This document shows, in pieces, positions 19,932 to 31,147 of a stretch of DNA of 64,000 bases (position 1 is its first letter; each line of letters opens with the position of its first letter). Origin of the DNA: Scalesia atractyloides (lineage: Eukaryota; Streptophyta; Magnoliopsida; Asterales; Asteraceae); contig CAMTDV010000018.1 of NCBI GenBank assembly GCA_947069175.1, forward strand, positions 42,482,869-42,546,868, in the 5' to 3' direction. Under the pieces are notes generated by a model that was not told where the DNA came from, did not search any database, and was given only the letters and a program-made list of their open reading frames with translations. The translations under genes were made by a program, and so were the position numbers.

Positions 19932-22888
19932 AATCAAATTTTCTTCCTGAACCGTGTTTGTCCGAAACATGAATTTTATGATTTTATTCTTATATTCATG
20001 AAATGGTGACTTCTGTTTCTTTTTCGGTTCATCTTCTACCTCCAAACCTAAACCCTCTCTCCTGTTCTCAGGAAAGTCACCACTATTCCTTCGGTAGTTG
20101 TTATAAACTTTCTTGGATTTTGAGTAAAACTTCTTTTCATTTCTCTCAAGATCATCTGATGATACCTCAACAAGTTTGAACAATTTATCGATTTGATCTT
20201 CTTTCACATTTCGAATTGGAAAACTATCGTCGAAATATAGTCTATCAGAGTCCTTAAGTTTGTACATCACAACATTAGGATCATCACTTAGGCTATTTTC
20301 CGATGAGTATCGTCATTTTCATATTGTGATTCCGAACTGTTCAAACTTGAGTTGGCGCTCTCAAAGCTGCCATCATCATAATCATTTCCCAAAACATTTT
20401 CAACCACATTTTTCACAACTGCTTCACTGTCATCATTAGAAGTCGTGTAGACTAAATCAATGTTCTCAGGCAACTTATCATTTGTTATGATAAAAGTGTT
20501 ATATTAGTTGTCTTCTCAATCCCATCCACTTTCTTGTGACAATAACTTGCAAGTAATGGAGGTGGAACATTGTTGTACTCTTTACGCTTCATACCTTTTG
20601 GTTTTTCAACATTTTCCTCCGACTTAATCATAGGAAGAATGTGATCGATGACATAAGCGTTAGTCGTATAACTGAGCAAAAGTGGCCTAACCCGTTCAGT
20701 TTCAATTTTCATATCTTGAAGCTCTTGTCTTGTTTCAGCAATGGTGTTTATAAACATGTTAATAGCTTCTTGTTTTTCAATTACCGTTGCTTTTAACATT
20801 CTTATTGTGGCACCTTGTTCCAAGTTAGCTTTTTCAACATTGCAATAAGCGCCTTTCATCTTATCATAAGCTTCTTTGATCGTGCGATAATCGTATCTAA
20901 AATTTTCATTATGCACGTTCAATTCACTTATGATTTTAGATTTTTCAACACGTTGCTCACAAGGTTTTGTGCACTTTGTGCAAGGTTTTTCAACCTCCAC
21001 AGCTTTCACATCTTCTTTTTCAATCACCTTTACCTCTAAACCCACCTGTTTCAGATTTGCCATCATGGCTTTGTCAGCAATCTTCGTGAGATTCTCTGCA
21101 TTCATCTCCTTTGTCACGTCAATGACCTCCTCGACCTCTTGTTTCTATTCTTCAACCACTTGCTCTTGCGATGTATTTCTAAAGAAACCTGCAAAACTAG
21201 AATCAAAGTTAGGAGAGATAATGTTCTTCATCATTGTCTGGTGATTGATCATGTCCTTTTCCTCTGTTCTTTGCAGATATTCTTCTAAGATTTCATTCTC
21301 AAGAGCTGCATCATCAACCATCGATTCTGATTCATCCATGATCTCTGCCATTAGCGCAACTCCAGTTTTCTTGCAAATATAATTATTCCAGTCAAAACCT
21401 TCTTCTTCATTAAACACAACTAGAGCTTTTTCAGTTGGCTTTGAGGAATTATCTTGAATTTTAACTTGAGTTCTATTTGGATATGGCTTGTACTGCAAGG
21501 CTTTCTTGTAATAGTCATTGTTGTTGCCGAAAGGACTTTGATTGCCACTTGCTTCTTGATTCGTGCATTCGCATTGAAATGCCCCTTTTGTCTGCACTTG
21601 AAGCATGTTACTTTCGACTTATCAAATCCAAGTTTATTGCTCGAATTTCCAATGTCTCTTCCAGTGAGCGCAACAAACTTTGTGACTCTTCTGATAATCG
21701 ATGCTAAGCTCCACTTGATATCCATCAGTTCCAATTCCTCTTCATCAACCTGATCATAATCCTCAGCCGTCATTTCTGGATATCCGATCTTCCCCGCAAC
21801 TAAGCTTTCTTATGATTCGAATACAGTTGCAAGAAGTGCTATATGTTGTTTAGCCACTTGATCAGGGAAAACATTCTTCAGATTAACCGCAATGTTGCAC
21901 TGAAATACTTTTGGATCAGAACTTGAATGATTTGTCTAATTCGACTGATTCGGTTGATTCTGGAATGGAGAATTTGAGCCACCACTTGAATATCCTGTGT
22001 TCGGAGGACTCTGATCATAACTCGGGTATGATTGAGTGTTTGATTGACTTTGTGACGAATGATTTGAAGAATTTATATTCGCACTAAACGTCATTTGAAT
22101 TTTCAGACTAGAAATTTCCTGAACACCTCCTTTGTAGTACACCTACATCTTGCACTACATTTGCATTCTTTGATTTGGCCATTTTTAACAACTCCATTTC
22201 ATGTCCTTCTAACTTGTCAATGAAAGATGATAACTTAAAATGTTGCCAACTCGGACTATTCTTCAAAACCATCAAGTAGGTTGACCACTCCCCCTCAGGA
22301 AGTGCATCAGCCAACTTATCAATCTGCTCTTCATCAGTTTTATGAATATTGTGCCTTCGCATCTGAACCATCAAATGACAATATCTATCGATCATCTGCT
22401 TCATGGTTTCTCCTTTGATCATCGTGAAAATGTCAAACTCTTTCTTGATTAAAGCCTTCTTGCTTTTAATTATCTCGTCACTTCCCAGATATTCAGCACA
22501 AAGAGGATTCCACAGCAGTTGTGACGTATCGCATTTAGGTAGCAAGATCAAGATGTCTTCTTTCACTGATTGCTATTCAGACTGATCATCTTCTTTTCTG
22601 CCACATACGCATTTTATGTTCTGGTGTAAACTTAACCAAAGCAAGATCTTGATCACGTTCATCTTTTGGCCACTTATATCCGGATTCTACAGCAACCCAA
22701 CTATTGAAGTGATTTGCTTGAACCCAGTTCACGAACTTTTCCTTCCAGCCTTCAAACTCATCCATGCTCATCAACTTTGGCGGCTTTGTAGAAGTTCCCA
22801 TCTCATTATCCAGATTCATCTGGTTTACCGCATTTGCATTAGATGTAGAAGCCATTGGTGAAGCAAAGGCGTTATGGAAATCATCCAT
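19932..22888 (-). pseudogene. Gag N-terminal and central part of element A (upstream of the B insertion)
   Basis: Starts at ATG 22888 (MDDFHNAFASPM). The N-terminal domain has PPKLMSMDEFEGWKEKF..WVQ, DUF4219-like, then a UBN2 core at 22566-22108 (KKALIKKEFDIFTMIKGETM). Next come a Ser/Asn/Gln-rich linker and a zinc knuckle in which the frame changes (CFKCRQKGHF in one frame, the rest in the next, about 21600). The central part has an acidic stretch, a Cys cluster (CTKCTKPC, about 20985) and a long coiled-coil-like segment, then basic KSPFHEYKNK. The chain continues at 7287-6568. Frameshifts at about 22590, 22110, 21600, 21140 and 20480. Confidence 0.85.
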
Positions 22889-22955
22889 CTCGACAAACTA
22901 AAGTTTTTACTGAAAACACGTTCAAAAAACACTCGAAGATTAATTATAAAACTAA

Positions 22956-23277
22956 CAACTTCGGGCGAACTTGTGTAGAAAACAGATTTCAGATTCAATT
23001 TCAACAGGTTTGGGGAACTTGTATGAAATTTTAAAAAATTTTCACTTTTAATCAAGTTCAAGCGAACTTATGTTGAGTTTTGAAAAATTTCCATGTTTGC
23101 TTCAAGTTCGGGCGAACTTATGATAAATTTCAACAAGAATTGACAAGTTCAGGCGAACTTAGTCAAAATTCACTGAAAAAATTCAGTAAGTTTGGGCGAA
23201 GTCGGTTAAAATCAACAAAATTTGATGATTTTAAGCCAAGTTCGGGGGAACTAGAGGTATAAGTTCGAGCGAAGTTT
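22956..23277. repeat. Palindrome array in the gag leader of element A
   Basis: Eight 18-bp imperfect palindromes start at about 22956, 23004, 23053, 23103, 23144, 23186, 23237 and 23260. Best: CAAGTTCGGGCGAACTTA (23103). Spacing is 48, 49, 50, 41, 42, 51 and 23 bp. They fill the untranslated region between primer site and gag start; element C has the matching array at 51939-52292. Confidence 0.85.
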
Positions 23278-23479
23278 GGTTATCAAACATGGTTTTTTGA
23301 CATTTTTTACATGAATTCGTTTGAATTTAGCTATGAAACTTTCACGGGTTTGTATTTAGGTGATTATGTAAGACATATTCAAATTTTAGCCATTTTTATC
23401 CATAGGTTCATCATTTATGTGAAAAAGTGTAGAAAAATGATAAAAATAGGAAGAAATAGAGAGTGTCTTAGGTATCCAT

Positions 23480-23493
23480 GGCTCTGATACCAC
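23480..23493 (-). promoter_or_regulatory. Primer binding site of element A (initiator tRNA-Met)
   Basis: Minus-strand TGGTATCAGAGCC lies one base after the 5' LTR end. Confidence 0.88.
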
Positions 23494-23494
23494 T

Positions 23495-23895
23495 TGTTAG
23501 GATCGCTCCTCCACTATCAAGGAACCATATTTGTATCTAATGTCCAACATAAGCGGAAATTACGTGACATGTTAATCAAAAACACAAGTTTATAGTTTAA
23601 ATTGTCTGTTTATTAATGTCAAATCATGTACATCGAGTATCCAAACAGACAGAGCTTCGCCGTCAAAGTCGCAAAGTTCTTACCACGAATGACCCTTGAC
23701 AACCTATATATAGACTCACAAGTTCGAGCGAAGTGTGACAATGGATAGATCAAGTTCGGGCGAACTTGATCTTCGATGACACAAGTTCGGCCGAACTTGT
23801 GTAATACACTTAAATAAACTTCAATATCTAAAAATTCAAGCCCTAATCATACAGACTCGATCCAAGACCTAGACAATAGACATCATGTATCAACA
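23495..23895 (-). repeat. 5' LTR of element A
   Basis: 401 bp, the same length as C's 5' LTR. In element sense it starts TGTTGATACATG and ends GGAGCGATCCTAACA, followed by the primer site. A TATA-type box (minus TATATATAG) is at 23704-23712. Three palindromes lie just upstream of it: CAAGTTCGGCCGAACTTG (23782-23799, perfect), CAAGTTCGGGCGAACTTG (23751-23768) and a weaker one at 23719-23736. Confidence 0.92.
23704..23712 (-). promoter_or_regulatory. TATA box in 5' LTR of element A
   Basis: Minus-strand TATATATAG, with the nearest palindrome starting 7 bp upstream; element C shows the same arrangement. Confidence 0.6.
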
Positions 23896-24828
23896 GTAAT
23901 CACTACAATTGTAGAACTTCCTGTTTCTCAATTGGACAATGGTTCCATTCTTAAGTCTCCCTTGAAGGCAACAACTGTTACCTTTGTTCCAGTTGGAAGT
24001 TCCCAGTACCAAGACAAAGGGGCATCTGTGTCTGAAGGAATGAAAGCAACTTCTCCTAATGATAACACAGATAAAACTACAACTGGTAAGATTTCAGACG
24101 ATCCGATTAAATTAGGCGATGAACTAAGATACAAGGAATTGACAGATAGGATGACATCAATGGAATCTTCCATTGGTGATCTTAAAAATGATGCAACAAC
24201 TTCTACGAAGTCAATCTCATCCACCTGTCTCATCCTTCTCAAACCACTGCTGAGCTCTGGACTATGATCCACCCGGTAATCTCAGCTCAAAGGAGTTTAG
24301 CCGATGTTCAACACAACACCCACATGAAATTCATCAGAGAAATGGTTGAAGCTAGGTACAAAGATACCCAAGCTGATATAAAAGCCATTAAAGATCACTT
24401 GATCAAAACCATTGGCTCTGCCCCAACTACTGTCTTCCCAGAAGATGTTACTGATGATTCCAAAAAGGGGGAGAAAGAAGCATTGGGAAAGCTACAACTA
24501 GATCCCTTGGTAAAGCAAAAAGAGCTTGAAACCACTGCAGCAGCATCAGCCTTTATTCCAGCAAAAGAAATTGATGAATCTTTGAACATAGAGTCTGAAA
24601 AGAATGCTAATAATAAGCAAAAAAGGCTGAAGAATTTGAGGGCTAAAAGCGAAGATGCAGTTCAACAAAAGTTAGATCAACAAAAGGAAAAAGAAGACAT
24701 TGGTTCTTCAAGAAAGAAGAAACTTGCTAGAATAAACAATGCAACCAATTTGCACATCTTCTAAAACCTCTGTTGTGAAAACTCCTGCTGTAACCATGCT
24801 CAACCCAAGACAAGTTCACACCAAAAAC
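23896..24828 (+). pseudogene. ORF3 of element F, piece 1
   Basis: Begins mid-protein at the A insertion (ITTIVELPVSQLDNG, the counterpart of IAELPSSQLDSG in B). 23932-24267 and 24264-24764 are two overlapping frames separated by a shift. The sequence is Thr/Lys-rich with KYKEL..RMTSMESS and MVEARYKDTQADIKAIKDHL, matching B (10100-9830), then a Lys/Gln/Glu coiled-coil-like tail. It is cut at 24828 by element D. Confidence 0.82.
24824..24828. repeat. Target site duplication of element D, left (aaaac)
   Basis: AAAAC precedes D's LTR start and is repeated at 36722-36726. Confidence 0.88.
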
Positions 24829-27098
24829 TCTGACATCCCGGTTTTTCAGGTATCTTAAACGCGCTACTTTATGGTTATTCACTCCTACGCTGATTTAATT
24901 CGGAGAATTAAATTACATGCTCGCAATAACTACGCTAACTTTGTGAATCTATAGGGTGAATTATGTGCTATGTGTTATTAGACGGGTTGTATCTGAATTA
25001 CGTGCTATGTGTTATTAGACGCTTGTAGATTATTGTATCACGCTTTGATTTCACGATTTATTAGTTATAAGCCTTATGTTACAAATTGTAAAAAAAATAT
25101 ATATATAAAAATAAATAAATAGCCGAACCGAACCGAGCCGCAAAACGTGTCGACCTTGCAACCCACACACCTTGCGGCCCAAGGAATTAACCCAAACTTT
25201 AGGCCCAAGGCTCTAACCCAAACCCCCCCTATCGCGACCGCCCCCCTCCCCTTGTTATATTTATATGTATGTATGCATGGGATGTTTCAAAAAAAAAAAG
25301 AAAAACCCTAAGACCCTAGAAGAAGGTCGACGGCAGCCCCCCCTCTCTCACGGTTGCACAATTCTACTCCCGGATTGATTACAAGCTTATCCCGGTTCGC
25401 TAATCATCATCGTCTCAAGGTTCGGGTTTAATTATTTTGAGATTCACATTAGGTTGTGTAATCTTGATCATGATTATGTGCTTGTATGATTATTCTATGA
25501 AAAAGTGTTGCGGGGTATGATTAGTTCGGATGAATATGCGAATTTTTGCGGTTGTGATGATATGTTGAACAAAAAAATCGTAGGTTGTGTTTTAGCGATA
25601 AAGATCATGATAAATATTTAGGTTTTGCATGAATATTGATATATATGATGATATTTGACAAGTTAACCGGTTTTTAATCAATACACCTAAGCGTCATGAT
25701 TGTTTAAATATTTTCTAATGCGATAAAGTCAAAAACAATAAGCTGATTGACATTTACAGCCAACTTCAGTTGGCTGTAACCTGATCATTATTTATCGAAA
25801 AGTGGATTTTCTGAAGCCTAATACGTGTATTTTTGTAACCTGAACATTATTTATCGAAAAGTTGGAACTATTTTATAAAAATCCTTGAAAACAACCCAGT
25901 AATAAGCGTACAAGCCGAAACATGATAACTTGCAATTGTGTGTACCAAAGTGTTGTATGAGTTAATCTGTGTTTATGACAAGTTGGTTTGATCATTATTT
26001 TGTATGGTGATACTTTGCATACATGATTATGGTTTCGAATTTGTTATTACGTGTGCCGTACTGTGCGTTAGTTATGTGTAGTGTTTTGTGTCAGTGTGTT
26101 AACACACTAACTTTAAATCGGTTGACATGTTAGGACGCGATTAGTGGTTTCATCATTTGCTTCTTTTGCGTTATTCCAACCGAGCAATTTAAGTGAGTTC
26201 ACGGCCCCTATTTTATCCGGTTTTAAACAACAGGGGGAGAAACATGTATACGCTCTACAACTCTAACTTTTTACGTTATGCGAAATTAACGCCGTTAACT
26301 ACTCGGTAACTAAGTTAATGTTAATATACGTTATGGTCACTAAGTAGCTTTATCACGGAAGTCCTCTACCAACTCTCGGATCGTTAGTATTGGGTTAAAT
26401 AGCGAGGAAATTATAGTAGTACTATTGGGCCCGACAAGCCCCACCCGAGCGAGTCGCGCTAGCCGACCGGGAATGGTCAACGGGTGATTAATTTGGCCTA
26501 ACTTTCGCCATGGTCAGTGATAGACCTGGCAACACAGAGGCAACAACAGTCAGCTTAGATCTTGAACTCTTAAGTGACGTAACTTTAGGCTCGCTACCTA
26601 CATGTTAACATTGAACTTAATTACGAACCAATATTATTATTCCAGGTTAGGAATAATTGAACTATGTCGTTATCCCGGGTTAGGGATAATGGGGAAAAAC
26701 AACCTTTTAAACCAAACTTGTCAACTTATAAAAACCTGTGAACTCACTCTTCTTTAATGTCGACACTTGTTTCTTTACATGTTTCTCAGGACGCTAGGAG
26801 CGCTAGGTGCACTCACTTGCATTTGATCAAGACATTTTTATCGAGTCTTATTTACGAATAATGTTTGGGATTTTTTGGTTTTGGCGTTTATGTTGGCGCC
26901 CGTTACTTAATTTTAATGCTTGCGCTAAACTTTGAAACTATGATATTTTGAAAATGACTATGAATGGTTACAACAAATGTTTTCGGAAAATGTTTAAATA
27001 AATCATATAGAGTCGTTCGATATTGCTAGTGTCTGAGATTCTGGTTTGATCACACGCCTCGCGGTAATACTCCGCAAGTGGAAATTGAGGGTGTGACA
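24829..27098 (+). repeat. 5' LTR of element D
   Basis: 2270 bp, from TCTGACATCCCGG (the second base differs from the TG of the 3' LTR) to GGGTGTGACA. Compared with the 3' LTR it lacks about 400 bp near 25845. A TA-rich stretch TTATATTTATATG at 25254 is a possible promoter element. Confidence 0.92.
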
Positions 27099-27101
27099 GA
27101 T

Positions 27102-27113
27102 TGGTATCAGAGC
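27102..27113 (+). promoter_or_regulatory. Primer binding site of element D (initiator tRNA-Met)
   Basis: TGGTATCAGAGC three bases after the 5' LTR end. Confidence 0.92.
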
Positions 27114-27302
27114 CTCTAGCTATAGAGAACCAGGTTTGCATTAAAAGTAGACCTACACTATAGCTGTTACACGACACTAGACTTAGTTGGCACTGAACTG
27201 TGATATCTTGTTATGTGTTATACTACAATTGTTCTATGTGAGATATATATGTATATTGTGATATACGCAACTCCGTAACTAACTACACCAACCCAGTAGG
27301 CT

Positions 27303-27939
27303 ATGTCATCATCATCATCCGACAGATCTCGACCAATCAAGGGCGCCGGGGAAGGCACCCATGGTCGAACCCTCACCACCTCGTGGCGTGGAGACACGCT
27401 CAGCTGCTAGGAAAAGAGTCGCTCTAGGAGGGGAGTCGTCCTCCTGTCCGACCACCGCTATACAGGTCGAACCGGTCAACTCTTTAGGAGTGGGGGACGA
27501 TCTACTTAGAGATGTGTTAAGGAAACAACAGGAACAACTGGAGAGAATTCAGGAGACTATCGAAGCATAGGGATGGCTGATACGTCAGCTAACTGGTAAA
27601 ACTGGAGAGCTCGAGGAAGAGCAATATGATAATAAGAGAGTTCGAAACATTTTTGCTAAGGACTTTCGTGCTGAGCGGCTGAGGGCTGACTGGCTCGAAG
27701 ACAGAGTTCTTGAGTCCAGTTGGAAGATTCACGAACTGGAGCAGAATCAAGCACCACCTATCCCAGTACCCGCACCAGCACCGGCCCCTCCAGCGCGGGT
27801 AGAGGAGGATCCAGAGGAAGACCCGGAGGAGGATCCGGAGGAAGAAGAGCCGGAACAGGACCCGGCAGTTGAAGCTGAAAACGCCGAAGAGGATGACGGC
27901 AGTGATAGCGACTTGGGAGATGGAGACATAGATGACTAA
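27303..27939 (+). pseudogene. Leader ORF upstream of gag in element D
   Basis: A coding-like stretch lies between primer site and gag. An ATG at 27303 opens a Ser-rich start (MSSSSSDRSRP) but shifts out of frame; ATG 27361 opens MVEPSPPRGVETRSAARK, which stops at TAG 27568-27570. The same frame then stays open to TGACTAA at 27939, with a charged middle (ELEEEQYDNKRVRN) and a strongly acidic end made of EEDPEEDPEED-type repeats. I do not recognise a domain. Element E has a different leader ORF at the same place. Function unknown; it is not the gag protein, which starts at 28201. Confidence 0.55.
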
Positions 27940-28200
27940 CTCGTCTCGCCAATCTCCGGTTTGTTTTCTTTAGTTTGTTTGTTTCCACTTATGTTTGAAC
28001 TTGAAAATTTTATAATTAAACTGAGATGTTTGGTTGGTATTTTGTGAGACATTGCAATTTATTTAATCGAATGTTCCTTTTGATTGTTTAATTTGTTGGG
28101 TTGACATAAATTTTGTGATTATTGAAGTGTGGAATATGATAACTATATTGGATATATATACTTATCGGTGTGTGTTTGTGTTGTCTTGCAAAGATCTGAA
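27940..28200 (+). other. Non-coding gap between leader ORF and gag of element D
   Basis: 261 bp of T-rich sequence with no ORF of note; possible untranslated leader of gag. Confidence 0.5.
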
Positions 28201-31147
28201 ATGGCAACCGGTCGTCACGGAAACCTCAACATGTCAACTGAAGAATTGGCCGCTTTAATCAAAGAACACGTGAATGCTGCTCTGTCAGGTGTTCCTAACC
28301 CACCAGTAGGTAACCATTATTAAATTTTCATGGGAAAATCTAATAGTTTGGTAGTGGACTTTCTCGCTGACTACCTATCCTCTATCTTCAGGAGGGGGTC
28401 TTAACCCCTACAAGATGTTCCTCGATGCGAAACCGAGCAAGTTCACGGGTGTTGAAGGACCCATAGGACTGGTCCGTTGGATTGAAAAGTCTGAATCGGT
28501 TTTCGAGATGTGCAATTGCCTTGAAGCTAATAAGGTCAAGTATGATGCCTCGACGTTGGAAGATGGGGCATTGACCTGGTGGAACGCACAAGTCCAAACG
28601 CGTGGACTTGTTGCGACGAACGCAATGGCCTGGACCGAATTTAAGGCCCTAATCAAGGAGGAATACTGTCCGCGGGACAGAGTTCAGCAATTGGAACAAG
28701 TGTTATGGAACCACAAGATGGTTGGGTCAGAAATTGAAGCGTACACAGCAAGACATCATGATCTGGTGTTCCTTTGTTCCGGTTTGGCTAACACCGTCGA
28801 TAAACGGCTTGAGTTTTATCTTGGGGGTCTTGTCCCTGAGATCCAGGGCATGGTAATGTCTAGCAACCCTACGACGGAGCATCAAGCGATTAGGCTGGCG
28901 CATAAACTCACCGATAAGGCGGTGGAGCAAAGGAAGTTGCCACCTAGGGGTGCAACTGAAGTTGTCCCTGACAGCAAAAGAAAATTTGAAGACTCGCCTG
29001 CTCGACAGTCTTCATCAGCCCAGCCACAACAAGGAAACCAGAAGCGGTCCAACAATCGGGGTCACAACAATATGTCTGCCAACAACACCCAGAACTCGAG
29101 CGGCTATGCGGGTCGAAAGCCGCAATGTAACCGTTGTAACCTCCATCATCACGACCCTTGCGCCGGAAATCGCTGCCAAAGATGTGGCAAAGCAGGACAT
29201 GCGGCAAAGGATTGTCGTGGGGAGATCATGACACGACAAAATCAGAACCAGCACCAGGGTCAACAGCAAGGTAATAACCAGGGATGCTATCAGTGCGGTA
29301 GCACTGCCCATTTCAAGCGAGACTGCCTGCAGCTTCACAACAACAACAATGGTGGGAATAACAACAACAACAATAACAACAATGGCAACAATGGAAATGG
29401 TGGCACAGGAGGTGCCAAAGGTCATGCATTCACGCTGGGGCGTGGAGAGCCTAGAAACGACTCGAATGTGGTCACCGGTAAGTTTCCCCTTAACGATCAT
29501 TTTGCTACTGTACTTTTTGATACGGGTGCGGATAAGAGTTTTATATCTGAGTCTTTTAGAAAGAACCTAAATCTCACACCTAAACCCCTAGAGATCCCTT
29601 ACGTCATAGAACTAGCCGATGGTAAATCTGTAGATGTGACTCACCTAGTGACCGGCTGTAAACTTAAACTGGTGGGTCACACCTTTACCATTGATCTGAT
29701 GACAACAACTCTGGGTAGTTTTTATGTGGTAGCCGGAATGGACTGGCTATCCGACGTCCGAGCTGAAGTTCTCTGTTTCGAGAAAGTTATCCATATTCCG
29801 CTCTCTAACGACGAAGTCTTGATGGTGCAAGGCGAGAAGGCAGGCGTCGTCACTAACATCATCTCTTACATGCAAGCTCAGAAGTATCTTTGGAAGAAGA
29901 ACTCTTTTGCTTTGCTCGCACTGGTCACCGAGCAGTTTAAGGACGAGAAGCGGATTGAAGATATCCCCATCATCCATGACTTTCCCGATGTGTTTCCAGA
30001 GGAGTTACCCGGTCTTCCACCACATCGACAAGTGGAGTTTGAAATCGAATTGGCGAACCATGTGACTCCTATCGCCAAGGCCCCGTACCGCTTAGCTCCA
30101 GCAGAGCTGCAAGAGCTGTCTACCCAGCTTCAGGAATTGTTGGAAAAAGGATTTATCCGACCCAGTACTTCGCCATGGGGAGCTCCGGTCCTGTTTGTCA
30201 AGAAGAAGGACGGGACCTTCCGCATGTGCATCGACTACAGGGAACTCAATAAGGTTACCGTCAAGAACCGATACCCATTACCTCGCATCGACGATCTTTT
30301 CGACCAGCTTCAAGGGTCAAGCTACTACTCCAAGATTGATCTACGGTCCGGTTATCACCAGCTACGCGTCAGGGAGGAGGATATCTCCAAGACGGCATTT
30401 CGCACTTGGTATGGCCATTATGAGTTCTTGGTCATGCCCTTCGGTCTCACCAATGCACCCGCGGTGTTCATGGACCTCATGAACCACGTGTGTAAGCCGT
30501 ATGATGATATACTCATCTACTCTAAGAGTGAAGAAGAACATGCTGAGCATCTGCGATTATTGCTGGAACTACTTCAACAGGAGAAACTATATGCCAAGTT
30601 TTCGAAGTGCGATTTCTGGATTCGGGAAGTTCAGCTCCTCAGGCATATCGTGAATAAAAAGGGTATACACGTTGATCCCGCCAAGATTGATGCTATCAAG
30701 AACTGGGAAGCACCCAAGACACCGACAGAGATCCGCCAATTTTTGGGTTTGGCTGGTTACTACAGACATTTCATCGAGGGATTTTCCAAGATCGCACAAC
30801 CGCTTACCACTCTCACTCAGAAGGGCACCAAGTATGCTTGGGGTGACAAACAGGAAGCAGAATTTCAATTATTGAAGCAGAAGCTTTGCAGTGCACCCAT
30901 TTTGTCATTGCCAGAGGGGACGGATGATTTTGTGGTATATTGTGACGCTTCCATTCAGGGATTGGGATGTGTACTCATGCAACGTGATAAGGTCATCGCG
31001 TATGCATCCCGACAGTTGAAGGTTCACGAGAAGAACTACACGACACATGACCTAGAATTGGGAGCAGTTGTGTTTGCACTTAAGATTTGGAGACACTATC
31101 TATATGGAACAAGGTGCACAATCTACACGGATCACAAGAGCCTCTAA
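28201..31147 (+). pseudogene. Gag-protease-RT-RNase H of element D (Tekay gypsy)
   Basis: Starts at ATG 28201 (MATGRHGNLNMSTEELAAL), has an 82-nt intron, and is open from 28392 to a TAA at 31145-31147. Residues below count from M28415. Gag core about 20-140 (LVRWIEKSESVFEMC), zinc knuckles CQRCGKAGHAAKDC (about 254) and CYQCGSTAHFKRDC (about 293), an Asn repeat, protease LFDTGADKSFIS (about 366), RT with FVKKKDGTFRMCIDYRELN (about 595) and MPFGLTNAPAVF, then KPYDDILIYSKS (about 694). Nine residues present in element E before DD are missing, so the catalytic strand is damaged. RNase H has YCDASIQGLG and ends at a nonsense codon after YTDHKSL. Confidence 0.93.
28310..28391 (+). other. Spliceosomal-type intron in gag of element D
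   Basis: 82 nt, donor TAG/GTAACC and acceptor CTTCAG/GAGGG. Without it the gag frame from ATG 28201 joins the long ORF in phase with a Gly codon split 1+2 across the junction; with it the frame stops after GNHY. The interior is T/A-rich as plant introns are. Confidence 0.72.

Larger units (their letters stand above)
1..23895 (-). mobile_element. Element A: SIRE-type Ty1/copia retrotransposon, 3' end outside window, split by element B
   Basis: Read on the minus strand the order is LTR (23895-23495), primer site, leader, gag, protease, integrase, RT/RNase H, spacer and ORF3, the copia order with the third ORF of the SIRE clade. Gag is interrupted by element B at 19926-7288. The 3' LTR is not in the window. 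Its 5' LTR abuts ORF3 of element F at 23895/23896, and F's reading continues only on the right side, so A is inserted in F; the duplication on this side would be gtaat (23896-23900). Gag and pol carry frameshifts and stops, so the copy is dead. It is related to element C over most of its length, including a 401-bp LTR of equal length. Confidence 0.88.

Noticed and set aside
24829..24832. LTR start of D at TGACATCC (24831) rather than TCTGACATCC (24829)
   Set aside because: Only the start at 24829 aligns with TGTAACATCC of the 3' LTR and gives the exact AAAAC duplication.
28944..29500. Antisense ORFs of 87 and 161 residues over D's gag
   Set aside because: Shadows of the gag zinc knuckle and Asn-repeat region on the plus strand.
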